DNA of 64,000 nucleotides from Phoronis australis. Lineage: Eukaryota > Phoronida > Phoronidae. The translations under genes and the position numbers were made by a program. The number at the start of each line of letters is the position of its first letter. Within the stretch, counting starts at the first letter, position 1. This document shows positions 22,914 through 35,800 of this stretch, one piece after another. The stretch lies in the NCBI GenBank assembly GCA_002633005.1, contig NMRA01000116.1:841237-905236 (forward strand). Reading direction: 5' to 3'. The notes beneath the pieces were generated by a model, which was given only the letters and a program-made list of their open reading frames with translations, ran no database searches and was not told the origin of the DNA.

Positions 22914-25189
22914 ATGCATGCGGTTGCAAGCTGCTTTGTCGAAGTAAAATGGTCATATCATAAATGCTGCATATATTCAAGGGTAGTTTCAGACACTTGC
23001 ATGAAATTACGGGCTGGTTAGTCCTGTGTCACACTGCCGCGGCGAGACCTTAGTTAGCCTCAGTCACCAGCTACCAGTGAAGACTATCATCAAAATACAG
23101 CTTGTTAGTAGGCCTATACAGCTTTGCGCCAAGGCTACCCTTAGGCCTAACTGGTCGCTGGCCACAGCGCTCGCTCAAACGAGGTTTATTTAGAACTTGG
23201 GTACTTCTGGCGAACTGTGCAAAGTTGTTGGCTTTCAATAGAGATTTTCCCAGACTTTGTATGAGTGCACCAAGCCTAAAAGAGGGGGGGGCTGGAATTT
23301 TTGGGAATGTCTATCTTTTACTATAAGATTCAGTGGGTATGTTCAGAGCTATGAATTGCAGACTCTAAATTTTGGTACTTCCTGTCTTCTAGTGGAATAT
23401 TGTCTCATTTTCTACTTTTTTCGGAATTCGTGCTTCTGTGACTGAGGCAGACCTTTTTCCAGTTCTCCAAAAAGGGGGCTCGTTCGAGCACATAAGTATG
23501 ACAAGTCCAATACAACATGTTATCATTTTTTATTCATTAACCCAAAATGATTCAAACTTTTAACATAATAAGTAACTTAAAATGCACAATACTTTACAAC
23601 ATTTAGCATTACAAACACTATTCAACAGCAACAGTTTCCATGATATGAAAGTGGACATACATGTAACTATTACCATGGTGACGGAATAGTGTTTCCTTAC
23701 ACCAGAATTTGACAAGCATCATTTAAAAAAATACGAAGTTGCAAGGAACAAGAATTAGAGGCTTGAAGCTTCACAATCCAACATACATGTAGCTTATTTC
23801 TCAAATTAAGATATTGTTGACTTGATAACCTGAATTAAGAAGCAATAATTACAAAACATGACTTGAAAGCAATTGAGACTTAAAATTTTGAAAAATATGA
23901 ATCATTTTGTGACACCAAATCAAGTCTTGAACAGCAGTTGACAGTCAAACAAAAAAACATTTCAAAATTATTTCAAGACAACTATTTTTTGAGCTTAGTG
24001 TAAGATGACCTGAATGGGAAATTTACAGTAAAATAATTCGAATGTATCTTATATTTTTGCACAAAAACACGAAAACTGAACAAAGTTTCTTTTTTGTAGC
24101 AACGTTTGTCAAAATGTATCAACGTTAAATCTTCACAAATTACAAAGTAGCCGATTGAACATGCCTTTCAGTTCAGCAAAAGTCGCCATGTTGTCGGTGC
24201 CGCCAGAAATGAGACTTAAGTCCAACGGGAATTGTGAGCACATTTATCACTTAATGAGTAACAACTGCGAGGCTGAAATTTGGTGAACCCTGTTAAATCG
24301 TGCAGAATAGTAAGTAAAGATATGTCTAACTAAATTTCACCGTAATTTGTAGGCGAAAACAATTTACACAAAGTTTTAAACTCGTAACTTATCCCGCTGT
24401 CCTCCAATATGGCCGACGCGATCCAAACAAAATGACCCAAATTTCGCCACAAAACTTGCAATAACTTTACACTGCTTGCTCCGATTTTGATACTTTTTCG
24501 ATTTTTACTGAGTAGAATGCACTACCTTTCCGATGATAGCAAAGTACTTTTTGAAAACGAGAAAAAAATAAAACCGAAAAAAATTTGGTTCGACCCATAT
24601 TGGTTCCTAGGTTCGACCGGCCTACTTAAGGAACTAAACACCAATGCTATTTTAACATACTAAGTACGCGTAACATTCCAAAAAATCAACGACCACTAAC
24701 TACAAATTATAAATACACTACATATGCAAACGAATCACAAGATATTACTTACAACAAAATAATGAAGACTTTTCGAGCAAGCGATAGCACATTCAGTTAC
24801 AAGCAAAAAATGGCGGCTTTCAGGACAAGTTCGTGAACTGATGAGCCGGAAATTGTGGGTACGGAAATAACCGATGACAACCGGTAATCATACGCTCAGA
24901 GAGAAGGGTCAAATACTGTTCAAAAATCCCTTTTGGCAGGAAAGGCGAAAAGAATATAAAGAGAGGGTGTCCAAAATAAGATTTTATGTAGTAAGTATTT
25001 TCGGATACTGGAATCACATGGGCAGTTTGAGAGAAGGACTTTAAACAGATAGTGCACATGACAGCAAAATGCTATGCTGTCAACTCGTAAACAATAAGAG
25101 CAGACGAACTGGTTCGTGTAGAAAGCATTTTTATCAACAATTTACAAGAAGAAACGCAACCTAGCATTCAGCATAATACTTAATACGTA
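22914..25189. other. No gene seen
   Basis: AT-rich. A degenerate piece of the CATGCGCGCACC MITE family may lie around 23390-23495 (GGGGGCTCGTTCGAGCAC). Frames at 23102-23445 and 24820-25059 do not look like real proteins. Confidence 0.4.
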
Positions 25190-25476
25190 ACCACCGCAAT
25201 TTGGTCATATTTACTTTTCATGTGTCGAACCTAGTTTTTCCGAAAAAAAACTTATAGACTTTCTCAGTTCGGACAACTCTTTGTTACATTGATCTGTTCT
25301 CTATAAATGTATTTTTCTACGTCTCTGTGGTTAATTATCGACACATTTTTAAGATTTAATATCCAGGTTGGACTCGAAAGACCGGCCATTTAACTCACGC
25401 AATGTTAACTTCCGCTTTGTTTATCGCAGTGAGCCTCGCTTTGGATTTTAATGTCTGCCGCGTGAATTAAGTCTAT
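25190..25476. mobile_element. Inverted fragment of the TAGACC TIR element
   Basis: The reverse complement matches about 11431-11710, including the terminal CGTGAATTAAGTCTA. It is directly joined to the Harbinger transposase relic. Confidence 0.6.
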
Positions 25477-25501
25477 GGTTCCCCCAGTTTCGAGTAGTAG
25501 C

Positions 25502-26068
25502 CTACACTATTATTAAAGACGACTCCGTTGTTCTAGCAAGGACAGTAATGTGGATTAAAAGGGGATCAGCAACCACTTGAATGTTTATGGCATATAAGCA
25601 TTTTCTGCAAACAAATGTTTGCTCATCATGTTGTGGTGCCCTAATCACTATCAATGACCCGTCTAGACGTCCCACAACACGGGGAAAGCCAGCGACTTGA
25701 TGGAATTGCCGCTGGTACAGACCGATGTTTTCGATCAAGTTGGGGAACGACAGGTCGGGTGATTTGTTGATTGCATTTGTTACTTTTGTGATCGTTCTTG
25801 AAACGGTCGACTTAGTCACCCCTTGGGTATCGCCTTCGACCGTTTGAAAGCTTCCAGTGGCGTAGAACTGCAACGCAACTGATACTTGCTGCTCAGTTTA
25901 TATCCTCTGCGTGTTTCTGGTTCGAGATCGTCTTTTAAAAACGAGCATAATGTGTCGACTGCACCCTTATCCATTCGGTAGCCCTCAGCTTACGAGTCGT
26001 AACGAAGACGCTCTCGATAAACCCTGCCTACATGTAGGTTTTCCTTCCTCTGCTGACGAACGTGGAAG
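25502..26068 (-). pseudogene. Harbinger (HARBI1-like) transposase, broken
   Basis: A minus-strand frame over 25502-25873 has typical DDE_Tnp_4/HARBI1 features: YATGSFQTVEGD, a TKSTVSRTI helix, then FPRVVGRLDGSLI with the first catalytic Asp context, and RKCLYAINIQVVAD with the second. The upstream part begins about 26068 (MVVFHVRQQRKEN) and has an in-frame stop after about 28 codons and a shift near 25880. The C-terminal part with the last catalytic residue is missing because the sequence is truncated at about 25490. It is not an active transposase. Confidence 0.8.
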
Positions 26069-26089
26069 ACGACCATTTTGACAAACTTA

Positions 26090-26226
26090 AGATCGAGTTA
26101 AGATAAGAGGAGAGTTGACTTAAATTTAAGACAAAAACTTAAGTCAGTCTTAGCTAAGATTGTTTCTTGGAACGCGAAATAATCTTAAGATTTGTCTTAA
26201 GTCAAAAACTTAAGACAAATCGAGCC
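26090..26226. mobile_element. Terminal region of the Harbinger element
   Basis: Repeated CTTAAG-containing palindromic runs (ACTTAAGTCAGTCTTAGC, TCTTAAGATTTGTCTTAAGTC) and TTGTTTCTTGGAAC, matching in style the ends of the MITEs at 5213 and 35848. A CCCCCCCCC run follows. Confidence 0.5.
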
Positions 26227-26246
26227 CCCCCCCACGTCCGCCATAG

Positions 26247-26283
26247 CTTGGGGATGTCCGAAGCAGAAACAACACAAAGAATG
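26247..26283 (-). pseudogene. Relic of an astacin signal-peptide exon
   Basis: Aligns to gene B's first exon (61707-61781) over the GGATGTCCGAAGCA segment, then lacks about 65 nt including the start codon. The sequence continues in the same order as gene B's 5' flank (26290-27140 against about 61820-62606). It therefore marks the 5' end of a lost astacin copy. Confidence 0.6.
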
Positions 26284-26289
26284 TGGCAA

Positions 26290-27140
26290 CTGATAATGTT
26301 TTTATTATTAATTTTTCTAAAATCTGTCTTTTCTCACAGTGTTTTAGGGGCACGTTAACAAATAGTGCGCAGAAGACATTGTTTATACGCAATTAATCGA
26401 ACACGACCCCTGTACATGTATGTTCATAGCAGAATGTACTGGTATATTGACCAAGCGAGTCACAACAGATGAGCTGAGATCCAGTACCATTGTCAATTTC
26501 TACTCATAGGAGGTTCACAAATATTTACATGTGAATGCGAGCGCGTGCATCGGGGTTGTCTTGGAGACATTAACATGTACTTTAACGGCGCCGCAAAGTG
26601 ATTGACTGTTTATTCGTTGTCCAGTGTTTCTGCTAAATCAAAAATGTTAATTTCGAAAATATCATAATTTGTGTAGTTATGTTTTAAGTTTAGTAACGTC
26701 AATTTGGTGTTATTAGAAGGGTTTAGTAACGAGGTAATTTGGAAGAGAAGAACTTAAAATATGGCTCCAATGAACAAAGTAAAGGCACAGTTGTTGCGAA
26801 GAAATGGCTCAAACGGATCAGGTTTTATAGTCAAATACAAACGTCAGGGCACTGTTCCACTAAAATTAGAGATTTTCTATGCCGATTCTTAGAGTATATC
26901 TGATAAAATGTCACAACTTATTTGCACACTTTCTAAACTTAAACTTAGACAAATCGTAAATTTTAAATGTTTTTCAAATGAAACAATGCACCTAAAATTA
27001 AACCAAAGATACTTCACTCAACACCGTTGATAAAACTCACGGGCAACGTCCTGGTAATGGCTGATAAGCGCGGACGCTGTAATCAGGATTAATCAATTAG
27101 CCATTTAAGACAAGATCGTGTGTATTGAACACGTGGGTAA
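26290..27140. repeat. Duplicated astacin 5' flank
   Basis: About 850 bp similar to 61820-62606, including the AATTTTTCTAAAATCTGTCT and GGGGCACGTTAACAAATAGT blocks. No coding potential. It is probably ancestral promoter or intergenic DNA of the astacin array. Confidence 0.75.
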
Positions 27141-27471
27141 CTTATTTAAGTTTCCATCATTTGACGTCACTAGCGGGAACTAGTCAGCTGGATCGCCCAG
27201 GTCTGTGTGCAGCTGACGAGAAGGTTCTAAGGACCAACGCCATTGGCCTAGACTTTCAAATTATTTTAAGGACGGAAAGGAATATCCTTATAGTCTGTTT
27301 TCAGGTCTCGTAATTTCCGCCGCTTTAAGCAGCTTTGAACACCAAAATCTATTGAGTACGTAGGTAGACAGGCATACACGTTTGCGCACTCATTTTCTAG
27401 TCTAAGATCGACGGCAGAGTGTCTACGATGTTTCACTTCCCTTCGCATAAGAGAAATATCGGTCATCCAAA

Positions 27472-27987
27472 ATGAAAAAAGTAAGATCTGTGAAGACGCT
27501 TAAAAAGGGAGAAATCGACCCCCATAATAACAATCTTCAAGTACGTTTTAGTCCTAAAACCGACTGTCATATATTTCTGTAATAATAATTCAACGATTTA
27601 GCCTCTTACATCTTCAAAATATGTGCACAAATATGGCGTTTTAATAATGTTTTTACGATTATACAATATAATAAATCAAATAAATAACCAAGTTACTAGC
27701 TGACAAATCTAAATTAAGTGTTCTGTTTAACCTAAAATGTTATTAATCTAGCCAGTTACTCGTGTTTATTTTTCTATCAATACTGCATCATGATACACGA
27801 GGTGTATGTACAGCGTGACGGAGACTCATCCATCGTTCAAAAACAATACAATAGTAAAACATCGCAAATAAAGTGCTCCGTTGGTGATTACGTATGCACG
27901 AAAATTGTAAAAGTAGAAGTTTCTGACATCACCAATCACCTCCTGATCCACAAAGTCGAGATCAGAGAGATAAAGCAAACTTCATGA
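27472..27987 (+). CDS. Possible small two-exon gene, unknown
   Basis: Exon 27472-27540 begins MKKVRSVKTLKKGE and ends CTTCAA|GTACGT. A second frame (27802-27987), after a weak CACGAG acceptor, continues in phase 0 (VYVQRDGDSSIVQKQY...) to TGA. Together they would make 84 residues of basic, beta-rich composition. No family is recognised and the acceptor is poor. Confidence 0.25.
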
Positions 27988-28541
27988 AAGTTTCGGTATC
28001 CAAACAATCCAACATCCGCGTGTGGATGGTATAAGAGTTTTGACAAGCGCTGTTTTCGCCATTTACTTGTTAGTTTAAAAGGGCATAAAACCCGTGCTTT
28101 CTTGCTAAAAAGAAAAATTGATTTAGGAGAAGTAATGCCTTATTCGTGTTCTGTAATTAGTTTAGAGGTGATGTGTGGGCTCCGGAAGAATAGATAATTC
28201 GCTGTTTTACCAAAAGAACCTCACGGAGTGACCTGGAATTTTATGAGTTTAGTTTCAAGCAACAACAAACACTTTTTCGAAGGCCTGAAATAAACTTTAA
28301 TTTGACTAAGTAATAATTTGAGACCGGCTTCATGTTCGTAAGTGGTCTTTGCTGGTTAGCCGATGTAGGAATGATCGGTGAGCGTTATAACTTATTATTG
28401 TAATGGTAACTGCGATTCTATGAAAACTTGCCTATAGTTGTCATATATCAGCGTGTTGATGAGGTATTAAGTAAGATTCATTAGTCTCTTTACGCGTCAC
28501 ATGTTGGTCACATCACGTTATAGTTAAGTATGAACAGATCT

Positions 28542-28610
28542 CAGTCCCGGGCTCGAACTTCAGACTTTTTGCTTAACGACGTAGCGTTCACCCATTTGGC
28601 CAACGATACA
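28542..28610 (-). repeat. tRNA-derived SINE-like sequence
   Basis: On the minus strand it has an A box, TGGCCAAATGGG (28591-28602), and a B box, AGTTCGAGCCC (about 28549-28559), at tRNA spacing. A partial A-box copy lies at about 33568-33588. Probably a SINE head. Confidence 0.45.
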
Positions 28611-29776
28611 TTTTCTCAAAAGACGTCGCTATAGTCGACTGGCGAGAGTATAATACACGCTAGTGTTGGCTTACGTGGTAAATGGCGAACCGTGTAAAAA
28701 TAGCCCAGGGCAACTGAACGAAGGAATGTTCGGAAAAAGTTTGATTGTATTTGTTCGAGCTGAGAAGAGTTCAAGACATCAAGGTTCTCCTAAGGTGTTC
28801 CTCTATGCGCAAAGATACTTATCGCCATAACTGATGGTTATCAGTGTGAAGCAGTGTTCGAGCTTCAGCAAATAAATGTGCTGGCCCGCCGGGCCAGTTA
28901 TTTGATTATGAGAGCACATCCACACATGGCGTATATGTGAAAGTTAACTGGCCGGCCGCATATCCTCTGGCCACTGGGCCAGGGTGCATTTCAAACGCTG
29001 GTGTGAGGCGCAGTTCGCCGAAAAACTCCGGGCGTATGGAAGGACTATGATCAGATGACTTCCCAGTTGAGACACTGGTACAGTCTAGTATCGAGACTGG
29101 CAGCATATTTTATGAGATTGTCATATTTTGGTTGACATGCCATATGTGAGCTTGGAATGTTCGATGTGGAATTCCGAGTTCGTTAGTTATCTCAATGTTG
29201 AAGCGGCAATTTACCCGCAGCCCACCAAAACAAAAGTTTAGATCGTTCACCGTTATGGAATTAGTGTTTATTTTAGAGAAATTGGAGGTGATTCCACTTC
29301 TTCGATTGAACTGATAGTTCGTTAGCGCCTGGTAACCGGCCAGGCTGTACAAGCTGGGTTCTCAGTCAGTTGAACGCGTATCGTTTTATGCGCTAAGTAT
29401 TAATTGTCTCGGTCAAGGAATAACGAACTGTCAGGGCAAACACTTCCCGTCTGAGTAAGTTGTGGCAGATTTTAAAGCGGAAAGTGTTCTAAACCAAAAA
29501 TTTGTCGCAACGCGGATTGTGTTTGAATTATTATTATAAAAAGTCGTTATGAATCGAAAAACGACAGGCTCTATTTGACTTCGTTCACCGTTGGTTTAAC
29601 CTTACGAACTTGCGGTGCATAATTTGAGCGCAAAATTTGTCAAGTGTCCCCAAAATTTCATGTTGATGCTTGCCTAATCTTGAGAACAAGACCGATCATT
29701 CCAGCAGAGCTGAGAAGTACGGATTCTCACGGTTATTTTGTCATAATGGGAACATCCAAAATGCATGGCAATTTAC

Positions 29777-29782
29777 TTTATT
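29777..29782 (-). terminator. Poly(A) signal of astacin gene A
   Basis: Minus-strand AATAAA 58 bp after the gene A stop codon. Confidence 0.55.
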
Positions 29783-29839
29783 GAGTCCGAGAACATTCGA
29801 ATTATTACGTCGATGTCGCAGCTGAACGCGGGTGCAGGT

Positions 29840-32800
29840 CTAAACCTTATACACTTCTATTCTTTCCCTGCCGCCGCACGTCATCGATATTTGGCCTTTA
29901 CATTGCACCTTGCACTCGTTGTCGCTTCTCCGCGCCCCGGAACCCGCGTAAGAGTTGCCGCAGTAGCAATAATTTGAATTCTTCAATGCAGCGTACTTGT
30001 ATCTTCTGTTCTTGCAATAGCGCTTGCAGTAGTTGGGCGACATCATATCCGACCTGACCCAAGAACCTCCAAGAGACTGTTGATTGAAGCAACCGAGGCG
30101 TGCACCTGAAAATTTGACAATGTCAGTGTCAGGGGTAGGCTGACGCTAGTTTTAGTTCAATAGGTTTTATTTTGCTGTTCTAAACTGTTTACTGCAAAAT
30201 ACTAAAGAATATTGACAGTATTACGTTGTTTAATAAAAATCAAATGTATGTAGTTGTTTAGTTAGAAGTATATTTGACGGAACAACTTCAACTGAAATTC
30301 AGTTTGGCTAATTAAATATGAGTTGACGGTATATGAAGACGAATAGGCGCCTTATAAGAGCTCGCAATTCTGAGCCAACTGCAGGAATGCGTCATCAAGG
30401 CCTAGTTTCCCACTGCCGGCCTCCGTAGCATGCGCGCACCCAGCCTTCGGGGGGAGGCTCGAATTCCTGACGTTGTGGACCTTTTAGTAACAAAAAAGCG
30501 GGCGGACTAAAAAATAGCTTCGGTGTTGTCGAAGCTTCGGTCAATGGGAACACTTAACTTCAGTTTTGAATCGGAGTTAACGGCGCAGGTTAACTCCCAA
30601 GTAAAGAGGTGGGTTTAACTGCGTCAACGCTTCGCTACAATGGCCCGGAACACTTCCATATCGTCAGAGTTATCGATAGGGCTCACTGCCTGTGTTTGCC
30701 AACAGCGGCCAATGTAGAAATAAATATTATTTTGGCGGTTTAAGAATTTTGTTTCAATTAACCCACGTATTTTGTGGATTATTCACATTAAAAAAATCAC
30801 TGAACGTGCAGTGTCCGCAAAACGAGTTCCTGCTACGCCATACCGCCTTTGTTTACATCAGGTGCGCGTGAGTCAAATTTTTAATTTGTCATTTTCTAGT
30901 AAATTGTCATCGTTCCAACGTGGCAACCGTTGGCTGCCGTGTGAATTTGGCGTTCTAGTGATGGGGAGAAAGAGAGGTCCTTAATTGCCATTTTTGATGA
31001 CAAGCACTGTCAAAAAACAGCAACTAGGCCATATTTTGACCAAAGATCATAATTAGAGCCACCTTGCCATGACTTTGCTGAACTGTAACTCCAAACATAA
31101 TGGTTGATGGGATAACAGTGAACCATAGTTAATATGGAAGCTTCGGTAGTAGTAATTTAACTTACTGGAAGAGCCTATAAGCAATGTATTCGTACGCCTG
31201 TGAGCTGGTCATGTCGGAGTGAATGTAATTTAACTAAAATGAATAGTTTGAAATCCGAAATATGCCCAGTTCTGACAAAGAAGACCATTTCCCGCTTTGA
31301 AATTGGTTTTAACTTGTTCCTTACACACAAATTGTCTAATTCAGTAGGTGTTCTTGGTAACTAATTTATAGGCCCTATAAGCTGACATTTACCACAAACT
31401 CCGCACGACTTTTCACAGTTATACAGCATGTAGCCTGGATTCTTCTCGCACTCGGATGGATTCCATTTCAGCGCCCAATCGGGACACGTCTTATGCTGGT
31501 CAACGCAATTGACGACTGAAATCGAAAACGAGACTGTTTCAGTGCGTGTGTTTATATGACAGTAGTCGGCGGGGAAACACTAGAGCAGTTTTTCTGTGGC
31601 GAAAACAAAACGTTCAGTAAACAGTCTCTTTGAGAGAAAAGCAAGACCTCGCAAGACCTCGCACGAGTGAAAGGTGGATGTTTCGCAAATATGCTCGAAA
31701 GTTTACTTGGCGTTCCATTAAGTGATTAGTCGGCGATGAGGTTGGAGTGTTCAGTAATGGCGGATGAATTTAGTGTTTCTGGTATGATAAATGAGGGAGT
31801 TTCGCAGCGGTCCACGAAGTTCATTCGAACTTACAGAAATTGGTGACGAAAGCGCCAGCTGCTTTGGTTACTCGAACCGCCAACAAAATGATATAACTAT
31901 TAGCATTACCTGTGTTTTTCTCTACTGGTGAAAGTGCTTGCGAAACGCTAGGGGTTAGCCAGTTTGTTAACAGGTTTGAGATTCACCGTAATGTCATTGA
32001 TCGTGAGGTTTGTATTACAAACGTACATACCTTTAGCACATGTTTTACACGACTTCTTGCAATAGTTCAGCATATAGGCAGGGTTAACATCACATTCGCT
32101 TGGGTTGCGATTGGCCCACGACTCGCATTTTGCGTTATCGTCAACGCACTTTTGTTCTGAAAGTGAATCGTAAACTTAAAGAGTGTGAAAATATCGCAAT
32201 AAAAGATAGTCCCATCATTTGCAAAGCACTGAAATGGGGACAATATTTTATGAAGTTGTCGTATGATATCGATTGGTGTTTTCATATTGAATACCTGTTG
32301 GTTTACTGGTTGTCCTTTGGCCAGTAGGGTTGCCACAATTGTACATAGCGTTTAATTTGAACAGGTCAGTTTCCGTCATCTTATGCCAGTTTCCAAGAAT
32401 CTTAGGGTTAGCACCATTTTTAGGCGTGATGGTGTTTTGTCCATTCTTGCTAAACGCCCTCGCTTCGTAATGCATGACGCTGCCGTAGTCATACTTGGCC
32501 CCGTAGGTGAGCGAACCTTTCTGGACGTTAAAGTTGTATTTCATCTCTGGAAAATTAAAGGTGAGTGGGATCTTAACAGTTGTTCCATGTTAAATCTAGT
32601 CGGGCAGTAAACATGTTGACCTAAATGTACATGAATACGCGTTGACGGAACGAAGTGTTGGTTTTGGAAACATATTATTATCGAGTTTCCTGTGATATTG
32701 CGAATGTACAGCTTGCTGTCAATTACAGCCTTCCGTCACTGAAACTAACTTTTAACTTAGAACACTTACCGTCGTGGCAAATTTTGTTCAGCAAAATTAG

Positions 32801-35800
32801 GCGTGACTGACAGCTTTGGAAAAAGTGAGAGCTCGTTGCTAAAAATAAATTCTACATTTTGTTTTGTCTCGACACGGTAAGTGTTATTCGCCGAGCGTGG
32901 AGCCAACCAAAATAAAATTGACACTTTTCATAGAAAAGAAATCACGTCTCATGTGAGTCACAAAGAAGCTGAGACTAGTTGCATATCTACTAATGATCAA
33001 ACTCAATTTTCGACGGAACGCTATCGTTAGCCAAATAGGCGAACGCAAGTAATTTACTAGCGTAAGTTAATTCTTGCAAGAGGCGTAAAATAATTGTTTA
33101 CAGAGTAAAGTAACTTTTAATAGCGTAAAGCAATTATTTGAGGCGCAAAGCAATTACGCCGCAAATAATCCCTTTACGCGTCAACATGCGCGCACCCGGC
33201 AGCCTTTAATATGAGGGCTCGAATTTCACTAGACAAAGCGGACCTTTTGCTAACAAAAAAGCGGTAGGACTAAAAAAACGGGGTACCACCTTCAGAAGTG
33301 CGAACTGTTCGCCTTTTTAGTGGACTTTTGTCTCATTTTCTCGGACTTTTCGTTTCTTTGAGGTGGACCTTGTTACCCACTTCACCAAATGGGGGGCGCT
33401 CCTTCGAGCCCCCGAGCCCCCCCCCCTGGGTGCGAGTATGGTCAAATAATTTTACTTTACGCGTCAAATAATTACTTCACACCTCTAACTAATTAGTTTA
33501 CGCCTCTAAATGATTACGTGACACCTCTAACAAGAATCAACTTAAGCACGTAATTTAGGTGCGTAACTTTCACCCAGTTGGCCAACAATAGAACGTGGGT
33601 TTATAGCGGGTTTAACTATTTTCAGGAAACACTGCACGTGTTGCCCGGTAATAGTTATTGCTGAAACTTAAGAGTGCTGAAAGTATAGTTTGGCGTTCAA
33701 TGAGACTTGCTTGACTGGAGACCTGTTACCACGGCCAATCAGTCTATGTGGGAGTGGAGGAATTATGTAGCGCCAAAATAATTCATGGGTATAGATTGAA
33801 TTAGATAGAAGTACTCGAAACATGCTCCATGCCTAGATTATGAACACAAAAATCTGCAAAAATAGGAGTAATAGAGAATGATTTTTTCCGAGAACCGGCC
33901 TGGTTTGTCTTATTCCAGTCAAGTGTCCCTAAGTTTGTTTTGAAAGGCATTCAAGTGAGAGAAAACGTTACAGTTGCCCGAATTGACAAGTCCTTAGGCT
34001 GAGATCAAGTTCTGACCAACTATTGGTTTGAAGTCTTTTTCGACACAGGGGCGACATACGCTAAAAAGTCGCTGGATGGCGATATGTTAGTTGGAGGGCA
34101 GCCGTCTACATATGTGTATGGCTTCAATACAGTGGAATACTTCCCAGCATTTTTGCATCGTTTGCGGCCATCATGACTTAAAAATATTGTCACTGCTGAA
34201 CGCATAGTGGAATAATGAAATGATTTACGCAAATAATTACGAGTAGCGAGGTAGAGTCACGTATTGTATTATCGGGTTTTTACTCGTGCCGAATTTGTTT
34301 TTCTCATGTGAATTGAAATGTACACACTGAAGGTCCTCACACCTGAAAATACAATCAAAAACGTGTACTGCATGACAGTTGTCACGCGGATGTGCAATTA
34401 TTCAGCCTTACTGTCTTTAATATTGTCCCAATGGATGTTGACATATCTATCCCTGTCCACGCGGTTCTGCTCGTGGTCAAACCCAAGAGCGTGCAACAAC
34501 TCATGTATTGGAGTTCCCAGTGTGTTGAAGCAGTTTGGCGCCAAGTTTACCACTTGAGCGCCACCTGTCATGCCAAGCGCACTATTACATCTGAAGACAA
34601 AAGATCCATTCAGTTGATTGTTCTCTGAATGCTGCTATGATCATGGGCGGCGCAGCACTGAAAAAAGAGGAGGCTAAAGCCCCCCAGCACCCCTGTGGTG
34701 CATCTTCTATAGACCATTGGCGGCGAAGCACTGAAAAAAGTGTGGGCTATAGCCCCCCCCAGCCCCAACGATGTGCCGCCCATGATGATTTTGGCAGACG
34801 AACAGTATTTGGGCGTTGACGGTATATTCTGTTGCTCCTATACTTATGCAAATGATCGACCTGATGACATTTTGCAAATCTAAGTTAAACTAGAACGTCC
34901 TGGATTATATTGTGGTACTCCTTACCAGATGGAACCGATGTTTGCGAACACTCAAGTTTTTGTTCTGCCTAGTAATACTTCACCAAACTCTAAAGATAAA
35001 CTTTTTTATTAAAAAAATGCATACCTACCCAACAGAGGGCGCTGGTTGTTTTATTACGATGTAATTTCTTTCTGAAGAGCGCTGTTTAAACCTAATGCAC
35101 GTGTTGGCTTCAAAAACCTTGAAAGCTTCAGCCAGTATATCCCTTCCCCTCGAACCTTCAANTGGCAAAGAAGATAAAACATGAATCAGTTTTGGTAGAA
35201 GAAATGATTTGACCACTGTAACTTTACCAAGAGTACTTAAGTTTCTTTTTGACCATCTCATAATTTCTTTTTTAATATCAACCAACTTGCGATCAAAATT
35301 TAAAATACTCATTTCCTGGATGTCAGTAGAAAAAACAATCTCGAGCGCTGGTTGTTTTATTACGATGTAATTTCTTTCTGAAGAGCGCTGTTTAAACCTA
35401 ATGCACGTGTTGGCTTCAAAAACCTTGAAAGCTTCAGCCAGTATATCCCTTCCCCTCGAACCTTCAAAAGATTAAAACCTGGAAAATACAATTTGATTAA
35501 AATCGTCATATATCCATGTATGCGTGTGTGTATGTTCGTGTGCACGTATGTGTGTGCACGTGTGTACGTATTTATGTATGTATGAACTATATGTATATAT
35601 TTGTGTACGTTTCTATGTATGTATACGTTTGGTATGCAACAGTGCATGCCTTTAGAAGCTTTATAAAAATTTAATTGATATTTCCAATTGTTAAAGATAC
35701 AATTCTAGTGACACTGACTGTTCTAGAATTTTTAAACAAAAATTTACAAGTACATGGTAAAAACATTTAAGATAAAGGAAGACAAGCGAAAGTCGTGGCT

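Larger units (their letters stand above)
27988..29839. other. No gene supported; SINE-like sequence inside
   Basis: Holds the 3' flank of astacin gene A (minus-strand AATAAA at 29777-29782) and a tRNA-like repeat near 28542-28610. Minus-strand frames at 28906-29352 have no recognisable features. Confidence 0.4.

Noticed and set aside
28906-29352. Two minus-strand frames as a possible gene
   Set aside because: No splice signals or family features, and one crosses low-quality start context.
34020-34232. Minus-strand frame in the gene A intron
   Set aside because: Short, no homology cues, no consistent splice sites to the flanking astacin exons.
35519-35640. CRISPR-like or coding interpretation of the TG-rich tract
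   Set aside because: It is a degenerate microsatellite; the apparent His/Tyr-rich frame is a by-product.
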